DNA from: Methanobrevibacter sp. UBA412
GTDB lineage: Archaea > Methanobacteriota > Methanobacteria > Methanobacteriales > Methanobacteriaceae
Assembly: GCA_002495685.1 (NCBI GenBank)
Contig: DAGJ01000024.1
Coordinates: 88,610 to 151,008, forward strand
Direction of reading: 5' to 3'
Length of the DNA: 62,399 nt
Within the stretch, counting starts at the first letter, position 1. Each line of letters starts with the position of its first letter. This document shows positions 27,181 to 37,587 of this stretch, in pieces. The notes under the pieces were generated by a model, which ran no database searches, was not told the origin of the DNA, and saw only the letters and a list, made by a program, of their open reading frames with translations. Position numbers and translations under genes: made by a program.

Positions 27181-28833
27181 CTATTCTTTATACATAGATT
27201 TCAATCTTTCTACAGTATCAATATCTTCTAAGCCTTTATCGTCACGAATTCTTTTCACTACAGGGAATCTTAAAGAATAACCTGCATCATATTCTGGACT
27301 TTTAACGATTTCACTATATGCAATTTCTAAAATTATTTTAGGCTTAACAATAATTTTTGTACCTTTTTCGTTAATTTTATATTTTTCCATCATTTTTGTT
27401 AATTTTGCTAAGGTTTCATCAGTTAAACCAGTAGCTACATGAGCAACAGTTTCTAATTCTTCATCATCATTTCTAAGAGCTACCATGTAGGATCCAATAA
27501 AATTACCTCTTTTACCTATACCATATGTTCCCCCAACAACCACAACATCTAATGTTTCCGGTTCAGCTTTAAATTTTAACATTTTTTTGCCACGAATTCC
27601 AGGTATATATGGTTCTTTGGCATCTTTAATCATTATTCCTTCATGCCCTTCGGCAATAGATTTTTCAAATAATCTTTTTGCATCTTTAAGATTATCTTCA
27701 TTAACCATAGCTTTTTCACTAAGATTTAAATTATCACTTTTTGTATTAACAATTTTTTCAAGAATCTCTCTTCTTATTTTAATTGGTTCATCCAATGTTG
27801 GTTTTTTATAATATAAAAGATCGTATAAATAAACTTTAAGAGGAACAGACTCAATAGCTTCTTCAATATTATATTTTCTACGGACTCTGTGTAATATATT
27901 TTGGAAAGATAAAGGTTTACCATTACGTGTTGCTATGACTTCACCTTCTGCAATATAATTTTCATCCGGAAATGCCTCACGAATTTCATTTACTATTTCT
28001 GGAATAGCTTTTGTAATATTTTCTAATCGTCTAGTAAATATTGTTATATTGTCTCCATTTTTATGAACTTGCATACGTATTCCATCATACTTAGTTTCAC
28101 AAAGAGCTTCACCCATCTCTAATATACTTTCATCTATATTAGGAGATAATTGTGCAAGCATAGGTTTAACAGGTTTTCCTGGGGTTAAAGACAATTTTTT
28201 TAGTCCATTTTCGCCCTGATTTTTTCCTACTTCTGCAACAAGTCCTAAATCATTTGTTAACATATAAGCTCTTTCAGTGACACTTTTATTTATATCAAAA
28301 GCATCAGAAATGGCGTCACGAATAATTCCTTCACCTACTCCAATTCTTAATTCTTCAGTTATTGTTCTAGTAATATATTTGGCTTCTGTTCCAGAAGCTG
28401 AAGATAATAACTCTAAAATTATTGAAATCTTTTTGTTGGTTGAATTATTACCAGAAATAGTTGCTAATTTTTTTAAGTTACTAAAAACAAATTTGATACT
28501 TAGGGGTTGTGAAAAAAAAGTAGTTTGGCTCTTTTTAGAATATAATTTTTCAGCAGCTGCTCCAATATCCCCTTGGTCCCTTATTTGATTTTCAACTTCA
28601 TTTTCATTTACTCCAATAACTTTACTAATAGCTTTCATTACGAGTTTATCTCCGATTCCCATTTCTTGTTCACTGTAAAATGGAAATACTTTCCCTAAAG
28701 CTAATAAAGTTACAATAGGTAATGTTTCATCATCTACCTTCTTAAAAAAATTAGCTAAAATATCTGTTTTTTTTAATCTTTTAGTAGTATTACTCAATGC
28801 TTCATAAACATTTACAAGTTCTTGGTACTTCAT
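27181..28833 (-). CDS. lig: ATP-dependent DNA ligase
   Basis: Seals nicks in replication and repair. The 550-residue archaeal replicative ligase shows the adenylylated lysine motif I (CETKYDGIRMQVHK, Lys at about residue 247), followed by motifs FTRRLENIT, AEGEVIA (III/IIIa), EGIMIKD (IV) and KMLKFK (V), all in the expected order. The N-terminal DNA-binding domain occupies residues about 1-215 and the C-terminal OB fold ends the protein. Length matches family members of 550-600 residues. The upstream gene (FTR-rubredoxin) ends 17 bases before this start, so the two may share a transcript. Confidence 0.96.
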   Translation of the reverse strand: MKYQELVNVYEALSNTTKRLKKTDILANFFKKVDDETLPIVTLLALGKVFPFYSEQEMGIGDKLVMKAISKVIGVNENEVENQIRDQGDIGAAAEKLYSKKSQTTFFSQPLSIKFVFSNLKKLATISGNNSTNKKISIILELLSSASGTEAKYITRTITEELRIGVGEGIIRDAISDAFDINKSVTERAYMLTNDLGLVAEVGKNQGENGLKKLSLTPGKPVKPMLAQLSPNIDESILEMGEALCETKYDGIRMQVHKNGDNITIFTRRLENITKAIPEIVNEIREAFPDENYIAEGEVIATRNGKPLSFQNILHRVRRKYNIEEAIESVPLKVYLYDLLYYKKPTLDEPIKIRREILEKIVNTKSDNLNLSEKAMVNEDNLKDAKRLFEKSIAEGHEGIMIKDAKEPYIPGIRGKKMLKFKAEPETLDVVVVGGTYGIGKRGNFIGSYMVALRNDDEELETVAHVATGLTDETLAKLTKMMEKYKINEKGTKIIVKPKIILEIAYSEIVKSPEYDAGYSLRFPVVKRIRDDKGLEDIDTVERLKSMYKE

Positions 28834-28849
28834 TTAATTAAATTCCTTT

Positions 28850-29320
28850 TTATAATAGTTTTTCAAACCTTAAAGATTCTGCTTTACAAATTGGACATAT
28901 TTCCGGAGGTTTTTCTCTACTACATAAATATCCACAGACTTTACATCTCCAAATAGGATATTTTGTATTTAAAACTTTAGATTCATCTTTTAATTCTATT
29001 TTTTTATTAATTTCACTTAATCTTCTATCTGGAATTGATTGTGCTGTTTCTTGACTATTTGCTATTTTTTTATTAACATATAAAGCACAAAAACATGATC
29101 CATATTCTTCGAGATCTATATCTCTATAATCACATGGACATATCAAATCTAGATCCTTTGTTTTATCTCCACTTGCTAATCTACAAGGACAAGCTCCATA
29201 ACCATATCGATCTTTATTAACCTCAATATTTTCAATAAGTGTTTCAACAAATTCTTTATCGGGGTTTATGAAATATCCATTATCCTCTGCAGATTTTTTA
29301 AATTTGTCATAAGTTAACAT
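28850..29320 (-). CDS. Ferredoxin:thioredoxin-reductase-like catalytic subunit fused to rubredoxin
   Basis: A 156-residue fusion. Residues 1-85 are the catalytic beta subunit of ferredoxin:thioredoxin reductase: cysteine pairs C44-P-C46, C61-P-C63 and C76-F-C78 supply the [4Fe-4S] cluster and the redox disulfide. The plant and cyanobacterial CHC motif is CFC here, so the active-site His is Phe77. Residues about 122-150 are a rubredoxin-type iron domain (C126-x2-C129, C142-x2-C145). It should pass ferredoxin or rubredoxin electrons to a disulfide partner. A glutaredoxin-like gene is next upstream (39-base gap), which makes it the obvious partner. Fusions of this type occur in methanogens. Confidence 0.85.
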   Translation of the reverse strand: MLTYDKFKKSAEDNGYFINPDKEFVETLIENIEVNKDRYGYGACPCRLASGDKTKDLDLICPCDYRDIDLEEYGSCFCALYVNKKIANSQETAQSIPDRRLSEINKKIELKDESKVLNTKYPIWRCKVCGYLCSREKPPEICPICKAESLRFEKLL

Positions 29321-29359
29321 TTTAAGGACACTCTCCTATTAAAATAATTTTTTCATTAA

Positions 29360-29641
29360 TCATTCTTTTATTAAATCATCAATTTCATCAGGTTTGTATC
29401 CAATTATAATGTCTTTATCATTGTATACAATTGTAGGGAATGATATATCTTTATTATATTTTTGAAGTGTTTCAACAGCTTCGTTTCTTTCTTCACCTTC
29501 AGTTAAATCTACATAAATATAATCATATTCTAAATTTAACTTTTCAAGATGTTCTCTTGTTTTTTTACACCATCCACAGGTACTTAAAGCAAATAATAAT
29601 ATATCTCCTTTATTTTCTCCATTTACATGTTCTAATTCCAT
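29360..29641 (-). CDS. Glutaredoxin-like protein
   Basis: A 93-residue thioredoxin-fold protein with the redox motif C22-G-W-C25 (STCGWCKKTREHL), a cis-proline block SFPTIVYND and a final GYKPDEIDDLI helix, as in the glutaredoxin/NrdH group. It reduces disulfides of target proteins and would be recharged by a ferredoxin- or NADPH-linked reductase rather than glutathione, which methanogens lack. Located between thiC (29-base gap) and the FTR-rubredoxin gene (39 bases), all on the minus strand; FTR is the likely electron donor. Its ATG has an AGAAG ribosome-binding site. Confidence 0.88.
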   Translation of the reverse strand: MELEHVNGENKGDILLFALSTCGWCKKTREHLEKLNLEYDYIYVDLTEGEERNEAVETLQKYNKDISFPTIVYNDKDIIIGYKPDEIDDLIKE

Positions 29642-29670
29642 TTTATCACATCTTCTTTTTTTTTAATTAA

Positions 29671-30945
29671 TTAAAAATCATCTTTTGCTATTTTAACAGA
29701 GCAGTATTCTCCGCACATTGTACACATTTCATTATCATCAAGTTTACATTTGTCACGATATTTTCTAGGTTTAGAACTATCAAATGCTATATCAAATTGT
29801 TGATCCCAATCAAAGTTTCTTCTAGCTTTTGACATCATTTTTTCTTTTTCCCATGCGGTATCCAACCCTAAAGCTACATCTCCAGCTTGAGCTGCTATTT
29901 TTGATGCAATTATACCTTCTTTAACATCATCTAATTCAGGTAAACCTAAATGTTCTGCTGGAGTTACATAACATAAAAAATCCGCACCGCTGGATGCTGC
30001 TATTGCTCCTCCGATTGCAGAAGTTATGTGGTCATATCCGGGTGCTAAATCTGTTACAATTGGACCTAATACATAGAAAGGTGCACCATAACATAATGTT
30101 TTTTGTATTTCCATATTTGACTTTATTTGGTTTAAAGGTACATGTCCTGGTCCTTCAACCATACTTTGAACAGAGGCTTCTTGGGCTCTCTTAACTAATG
30201 TTCCTAAAGTAACTAATTCTTGAATTTGGGGAACATCGCTAGCATCGGATAAACATCCTGGTCGTAACCCGTCACCTAAACTTAGAGTTATATCATATTC
30301 TTTAGCTAATTCAAGTAAGTAATCATAATTTTCATATAATGGATTTTCTTTTTCGTTATGTAAAATCCATGAAGCTAAGAATGTTCCGCCTCTACTAACT
30401 ATTCCCATTTCTCTTTTAGCATTTTTTAATTTTTTAACTAGATCTTGAGTGATTCCACAATGTAAAGTCATGAAATCAACTCCTTCTTTAGCTTGTTTTT
30501 CTATTGTTTTAAAAATATCATCTTCTTCCATATCAATAATTTCGTTTCCTTTGTTAAGAGTAATGACTCCTGCTTCGTAAATAGGAACAGTTCCTATCGG
30601 TATATTTACAGTTTCCATTATTTGTTTTCTGAATAATTCTAAATCAGGACCAGTACTTAAGTCCATTAATGCATCAGCACCATATTCCATACATAGTTTT
30701 GCTTTATGGGTTTCTAATTTTATATTTTCTATTTTACTACTTGAACCTATGTTTGCATTTATTTTTGTGCTTAATCCTTCACCTATTCCACATGCTTCTG
30801 TGTTTCGGTTAATATTTTTAGGTATTACTATTTTACCTTCTGCTACTTTAGTTATTATTTCTTTAGTACTAATTCTTTCTTTTTCACAAATTTTTTCCAT
30901 TTCTGGAGTGATATTGCCTTTTTTAGCTTCTTCCATTTGAGTCAA
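29671..30945 (-). CDS. thiC: Phosphomethylpyrimidine synthase ThiC
   Basis: Radical SAM enzyme that rearranges aminoimidazole ribotide into hydroxymethylpyrimidine phosphate for thiamine. The 424-residue archaeal form has EGPGHVPLNQI, YVLGPIVTDLAPGYDHITSAIGG, YVTPAEHLGLP and a C-terminal cluster motif C408-x2-C411-x3-C415 (CTMCGEYC); bacterial enzymes usually have x4 in the last interval. The start is TTG at 30945, because CGAGGGAT lies six bases before it; a later ATG at 30936 is too far. It is followed by the glutaredoxin gene. A 12-bp palindrome (AAGTATATACTT, 31007-31018) lies about 60 bases upstream and could be a control site. Confidence 0.95.
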   Translation of the reverse strand: MTQMEEAKKGNITPEMEKICEKERISTKEIITKVAEGKIVIPKNINRNTEACGIGEGLSTKINANIGSSSKIENIKLETHKAKLCMEYGADALMDLSTGPDLELFRKQIMETVNIPIGTVPIYEAGVITLNKGNEIIDMEEDDIFKTIEKQAKEGVDFMTLHCGITQDLVKKLKNAKREMGIVSRGGTFLASWILHNEKENPLYENYDYLLELAKEYDITLSLGDGLRPGCLSDASDVPQIQELVTLGTLVKRAQEASVQSMVEGPGHVPLNQIKSNMEIQKTLCYGAPFYVLGPIVTDLAPGYDHITSAIGGAIAASSGADFLCYVTPAEHLGLPELDDVKEGIIASKIAAQAGDVALGLDTAWEKEKMMSKARRNFDWDQQFDIAFDSSKPRKYRDKCKLDDNEMCTMCGEYCSVKIAKDDF

Positions 30946-31006
30946 TTATAATCCCTCGAAATTTAATAGTAATATATTATTGAAAATTTTTTCTCTATTT
31001 TATATG

Positions 31007-31018
31007 AAGTATATACTT
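31007..31018. promoter_or_regulatory. 12-bp palindrome upstream of thiC
   Basis: AAGTATATACTT is perfectly self-complementary and lies about 62 bases before the thiC start. It could overlap the core promoter or be an operator. No riboswitch structure (THI box) was seen in the short leader. Confidence 0.3.
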
Positions 31019-31093
31019 AATATTAAATTTTGTTTAAAATTAAAGTTCAATTAACAATTTTTATTATTATTTTTAAAAAAAGTAATACAAATG

Positions 31094-31139
31094 TTTTAAA
31101 AAAATAAGAGATATAGTTAAATAATTAACTATTTTCTCT
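31094..31139 (-). terminator. Hairpin plus T-tract terminator of cdc48
   Basis: Read on the minus strand after the cdc48 stop (31222): AGAGA, two bases, ATAGTTAA, loop TTAT, TTAACTAT, one base, TCTCT, then TTATTTTTTT. The stem spans 31107-31139 and the T-tract about 31097-31106. It resembles a bacterial intrinsic terminator, which is uncommon in methanogens, where oligo-T alone usually suffices. It separates cdc48 from thiC. Confidence 0.6.
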
Positions 31140-31221
31140 TTATTTTCTGGTTTTAGTAAACTCTATTAATTAGGATGTTTAATGGCTATAAACTAGTTAT
31201 AATTCTTTTTTTCTAATCTAT

Positions 31222-33438
<2,217 letters not shown>

Positions 33439-33924
33439 AACTTCCATCTCCTTTTTTAATTTTTTATTTCTTTTTAAATTATTCTATTTTTTAAGTTTTA
33501 ATTATCACCTTTTGACTTTTAAGTTACTCTTGTTATTTTAATTGTAATTTTGTGCATTATAGTTACGCTATTCATAAAAAATTGTTTTATACTTTCTTTT
33601 TTATTTTTTTTACTTTCAATTATCTTTTAGTAAGTTTTTGTAACTATAGTATAATATGTGCATTTTCTAATATATAAACATTTCGGTTTTTACTTTTTTT
33701 TAATCGATTTATTAAACCATTTATTATTCTTATTTTTTATATTTAATCACTTATAGTTTATTTTATATTATAAATATATTATTTTAGATTTAAAATTCAT
33801 TATAATATCTTATAAATCATTTTTGTCATGTTTTATTTGTTTTTAATAAGTAGTTACATTTTGTTATTAAAATATTTTAAGTTCGTTATATATTATTTAA
33901 AAAATAAAAAAATTTAAAAAAATA
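33439..33924. other. Gene-free 486-base gap: cdc48 leader and promoter region
   Basis: No open frame was seen. It contains the cdc48 promoter (33671-33686) and a leader of roughly 210 bases. Within the leader are an inverted pair ATAGTTAC (33559-33566) / GTAACTAT (33640-33647) and two direct TGTGCAT copies (33551-33557, 33657-33663). The left end is the downstream flank of the TyrA gene, T/A-rich with no hairpin. Confidence 0.5.
33671..33686 (-). promoter_or_regulatory. BRE/TATA promoter of cdc48
   Basis: On the minus strand CCGAAATGTTTATATA: BRE CCGAAA, two bases, TATA box TTTATATA. Predicted start near 33648, giving a leader of about 210 bases to the cdc48 ATG. Confidence 0.7.
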
Positions 33925-35229
33925 TTATCTAATAACCCCTCCAAAACCCTTTAATATATTTTTTGTTGATTCAAATGCAGCATTATTCAATGCTTCAATC
34001 TTAAAAGTAAAACTAGTAAAACCTTCTTGAATTTGTGGCCCAGTATAAACATCAATAATTTTAACATTTGTAATATCTTTAATATTATTAATAGTATCTT
34101 TAATCACATATTGATCAGCTGTTAATGGGAAAACACAACTAATAGATTGAGAATAATTTTTTTGAAGTTTAATTTTCCATTGGATTAACTCCTTTTCACT
34201 TAAAACTTCAACATTAGAAATTTTTAATTTTTTGTGATGTTTATTAGTATTTAATTTTAAGAATTCAGGACCTAAATCTTCTAAAATTCCTATATGAACA
34301 ATTCCAGAGTATATATGTTTTAAACCTATTTCTTTACCAATAGACATTTTTAAAATATTTGATTCATGATTAAGAGAATTAATAGCTTTATCACTTCTAC
34401 CTAAAGCAGACTGAATATCGCCCATGTTTTTAGTTGCTATTAATGCTATATCTACAAATTTGTCTTCATCTTTAGTAGAAATTACATCTTTTAATTCACA
34501 TACTGCATCAGCAAAAGTTTGGCGAACAAGTTCCCCATTTTTATTTTCTAATTGTATAGAATAAGTTAAAAAAGGGTTTTGAGATACTATTCTAGCAATC
34601 ATATCTATCATAAGATTATAAATAGGACTTTCAAAATCTTGAGTATCTTTCACATTAACATTTAATTTAGCAATAGCATATGCAGTAGAAATATAAGAAA
34701 AATGGGTTAATACTTGTACTATAGCCATCATTTTGTCATGTTCTTGTGGTACAGTTTCAATAACTTTCATTTTTTTATTTTTTAAAAATTTTTTTACTTT
34801 AGGATACCATTTTCCTTTCTTTTTAGGAGTTAAAACTATTATTTGCCCATTTAAACTTGTTGTTCTCGGACCAAAAACTGGGTGAGTTGGAATAAACTCT
34901 ACATCTTTTGGAACATATTTTTCCATAATTTTAGAAGGTCCTTCTTTTACACTTGTAACATCTATAAGTAAAGATCCAGGTGTCATTTTAGGTGCTAATT
35001 CCTTAATAACATCCTTTGTGCTTGATATGGGGACAGATATAATGATTATGTCGCTAGATTTTACAACCTCTTCATTATTTGAGGAATAATTAACATTTAA
35101 TTCATAACTAGTAATTTTCCCAACAGTTTCATCTCTACCTGTAATAGTTACATCAAAATTTTCTCTTTTAAAGAACCAAGCTAATGTTTTTCCTAATCCC
35201 CGAGTTCCACCAATAATTCCAATTTTCAT
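33925..35229 (-). CDS. tyrA: Prephenate dehydrogenase-type TyrA with ferredoxin-like C-terminal domain
   Basis: Oxidative decarboxylation of prephenate to 4-hydroxyphenylpyruvate on the way to tyrosine. The 434-residue protein opens with the NAD(P)-binding MKIGIIGGTRGLGKTLAWFF. PHPVFGP is seen as THPVFGPRTTSL (substrate His) and VTSVKEGP is the usual loop; the all-helical dimer domain ends at about residue 250. The last 70 residues (SISCVFPLTADQY to GFGGVIR, with VKIIDVYTG and SFTFKIE) resemble the anticodon-binding ferredoxin-like domain (FDX-ACB) at the C-terminus of PheRS-beta. It could be a regulatory aromatic-amino-acid domain. The ATG has only a weak ribosome-binding site. Confidence 0.82.
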   Translation of the reverse strand: MKIGIIGGTRGLGKTLAWFFKRENFDVTITGRDETVGKITSYELNVNYSSNNEEVVKSSDIIIISVPISSTKDVIKELAPKMTPGSLLIDVTSVKEGPSKIMEKYVPKDVEFIPTHPVFGPRTTSLNGQIIVLTPKKKGKWYPKVKKFLKNKKMKVIETVPQEHDKMMAIVQVLTHFSYISTAYAIAKLNVNVKDTQDFESPIYNLMIDMIARIVSQNPFLTYSIQLENKNGELVRQTFADAVCELKDVISTKDEDKFVDIALIATKNMGDIQSALGRSDKAINSLNHESNILKMSIGKEIGLKHIYSGIVHIGILEDLGPEFLKLNTNKHHKKLKISNVEVLSEKELIQWKIKLQKNYSQSISCVFPLTADQYVIKDTINNIKDITNVKIIDVYTGPQIQEGFTSFTFKIEALNNAAFESTKNILKGFGGVIR

Positions 35230-35363
35230 TTTAATCCTGCTATGACAAATTTTATATTGTATAAAATTAAATCTTTTTTTTATTATTTAATAATTATATT
35301 ATTTATTATTATAATATATTATATTAAAAACTTTAAAATCTGTAATATAGGAGTATATTTGTA

Positions 35364-36425
35364 ATGAAAATAATTTATCAAGATAAAAAAAATGGGGTTA
35401 TGAATCTTCTTCCAGAAACATTAGACGATTTATGGCATTTGTCTCATATAATAGAAGTTGGGGATAATATATATTCTAAAACTTCTCGTCGTATTCAAGA
35501 TACAACAGGGGATAAACTTAGAAGTGATCGAGGTGTTAAAAAAACTTTTACATTAGGAATATCAGTTGAAAATATTAATTTTCATATTTTTACAGGTAAA
35601 TTAAGACTTACTGGCCCAATTATTCAAGGTCCAGAAGATATTATCCCTTTAGGTTCTCATCACACAATTGAAGCAAAAATCAATACTCCTATTAAAATTA
35701 GTAAAGAAGTATGGTCAAATTGGATTTTAAAAAGAATTAATCAGTCTATTAAAGCATCAAAAAAATTATCTGCTATTATTATTAGTTTAGAAGATGATGT
35801 TGCGGATATTGGTTTGATTCGTCAATTTGGTGTAGAATATTATGGTCCTATTATGGGAAATATTTCAGGTAAACGAATTTTAGATAAAAGTCGTCAAAAA
35901 AAATTAAACCAATTTTATCAAAGTATTATTGAAGTTATTAATCGTTTTGAGGATGTTTCAACTTTTATCATTGCAGGTCCAGGATTTTATAAAAATGATT
36001 TTTTTAAATATTTAAAAGATAAATTCCCAAAGATTGCTAAAAAATCCATATTAGAAAACACTGGCTCTGGAGGTCGGTCTGGAATTTATGAAGTTCTTAA
36101 AAATGGTACTGTTGAAAAATTAACCTCAGAAAATAGAATAGCTTATGAAATGTCAATATTAGAAAAACTTTTTGAAGAAATGTCAAAGGGAACTTCTAAA
36201 GTAGCCTATGGTAGGGAAGAAGTTAATAAAGCTGTTAATTCTGGGGCTGTTGAAAAATTGCTTGTTTTAGATAATTCAATTAAAAGTAAAAATTTAGAAA
36301 ATTTAATGGATATGGTTGAAAACATGTCTGGGAAAGTAATTGTTATAAGTAGTGAACATGAAGGAGGTAAACAGTTAGAATCCCTTGGAAGTATTGCTGC
36401 TTTACTTCGTTATCCTGTAAATTAA
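35364..36425 (+). CDS. pelA: Pelota (aPelota), mRNA surveillance factor
   Basis: Recognises stalled ribosomes with empty A sites and, with aEF1A-like and ABCE1 partners, splits them. The 353-residue protein has the aPelota three-domain arrangement. The N-terminal Sm-like domain (about 1-130) has DDLWHLSHIIEVGDNIYSKTSRRIQ, a family hallmark. The central domain (about 140-260) has AIIISLEDDVADIGLIRQFG. The C-terminal domain has GREEVNKAVNSGAVEKLLVLD, as in eRF1. It lacks the NIKS and GGQ motifs of the termination factor, as expected. GGAGTATATTTGTA lies before the ATG. It is 134 bases downstream of the divergent tyrA. Confidence 0.95.
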   Translation: MKIIYQDKKNGVMNLLPETLDDLWHLSHIIEVGDNIYSKTSRRIQDTTGDKLRSDRGVKKTFTLGISVENINFHIFTGKLRLTGPIIQGPEDIIPLGSHHTIEAKINTPIKISKEVWSNWILKRINQSIKASKKLSAIIISLEDDVADIGLIRQFGVEYYGPIMGNISGKRILDKSRQKKLNQFYQSIIEVINRFEDVSTFIIAGPGFYKNDFFKYLKDKFPKIAKKSILENTGSGGRSGIYEVLKNGTVEKLTSENRIAYEMSILEKLFEEMSKGTSKVAYGREEVNKAVNSGAVEKLLVLDNSIKSKNLENLMDMVENMSGKVIVISSEHEGGKQLESLGSIAALLRYPVN

Positions 36426-36551
36426 GCTTTTTTTTTAATTTTTTTAATTTTGAAAACAATTATATATCAGTTTTAACAATATGTTAATATTTAAAAATAA
36501 CTAATTTATTCTTTAATTAGTTTTTATAAATAATTTGGGTGTTAAAAAAAC

Positions 36552-37517
36552 ATGTTCTCCATGTATCTTCAACTATTAGGCGTATTCTTATTATCTTTTT
36601 TTGGAACAATGGTATTAAATATAATTTTCCGTTTCTTAGGTAAAAGAAGATTATTAGGCAATTTATATCAGAATATTAGAGGTGGAACTCCTCGAGCAAT
36701 CGGTTTGATTCCTTTCATATTATTAAGTTTATATCTACCACAGGGATTCAATGATTTGGTACTTGTTATTGGTATATTTGCATTTGTTGATGATTTATTA
36801 GGTAGACGTAAAATATTAAATTTAAATGTAGAGTGGGGCCAATTATTCCGTGGTGTAGGAATGTTATTAGTAATGATTATTGGTTTCCCATTAATGGGAT
36901 GGTCTTCTATACTTGTTGCATTACTTGTTCAACCAGTTAATATTTCAGATATGCAACCAGGTTCTACTTGTAGTGTTGTATTTATACTTGCAGCTATAGT
37001 TTCAATTTTAATGGTTATAATAGGTACAGCACCTATATTAGAGTTACCAGCATTTTATACTCCTTTATTAATTTTAGCCGTATGTTTAGGTTATGCTCCT
37101 TTAGATTACTTTGGAAAGATAATGTTAGGTGAAGTTGGTAATCACTCATTTGCTATAGCTTTAGGTATTTCCTTCTATATGCTAGGTGGATTTTGGTGTA
37201 CATTAATTTTCTTCATTATCACCACAATTTTAATTGCATTTATTAGAAGAAATAATCTTTATAGGTTCTTATCTCGAAAGTTAAAAATTTATAATCCTAC
37301 TTTTGGGGATTATTTTATGGATGTATTAACAGGTGGGGGATTAGGAGATCTTTTTAGAAAAATAGTATTAGGTCAAAGACAAATTAGAGTTTCTAATCCT
37401 TTATTAATAATATTAGGATTTAGAAGATTATTGTATAATCCTTTTGCACCAAATAATAAACAACATTTTTCTAATGATCGACAGGTTAATAAAAATAGTC
37501 TTAGAAAATTTCTTTAA
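36552..37517 (+). CDS. MraY-like polyprenyl-phosphate glycosyltransferase (GT4/PNPT superfamily)
   Basis: A 321-residue polytopic protein with about eight hydrophobic helices. It shows a PNPT-superfamily catalytic pattern: FAFVDDLLGRR (Asp80-Asp81, the MraY/WecA DDxxG/K site), VQPVNISDMQPG (equivalent to the NLTDGLDG nucleotide loop) and DYFGKIMLGEVGNHSFAIALG (equivalent to VFMGDTGSLALG). Bacterial MraY moves phospho-MurNAc-pentapeptide onto a lipid carrier; here the matching substrate would be the pseudomurein UDP-disaccharide/pentapeptide precursor. The GT28-type gene follows after 70 bases, as MurG follows MraY in bacteria. The substrate is inferred. Confidence 0.75.
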   Translation: MFSMYLQLLGVFLLSFFGTMVLNIIFRFLGKRRLLGNLYQNIRGGTPRAIGLIPFILLSLYLPQGFNDLVLVIGIFAFVDDLLGRRKILNLNVEWGQLFRGVGMLLVMIIGFPLMGWSSILVALLVQPVNISDMQPGSTCSVVFILAAIVSILMVIIGTAPILELPAFYTPLLILAVCLGYAPLDYFGKIMLGEVGNHSFAIALGISFYMLGGFWCTLIFFIITTILIAFIRRNNLYRFLSRKLKIYNPTFGDYFMDVLTGGGLGDLFRKIVLGQRQIRVSNPLLIILGFRRLLYNPFAPNNKQHFSNDRQVNKNSLRKFL

Positions 37518-37587
37518 ATTAGATAACTTTTTTATATTTTTTTAAAAAATATTATATTATATTATATTTATTTATGGGTTTGTAATT

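Noticed and set aside
30946..31100. TPP riboswitch before thiC
   Set aside because: No THI-box helices or conserved CTGAGA-type sequence was seen; only a 12-bp palindrome is present.
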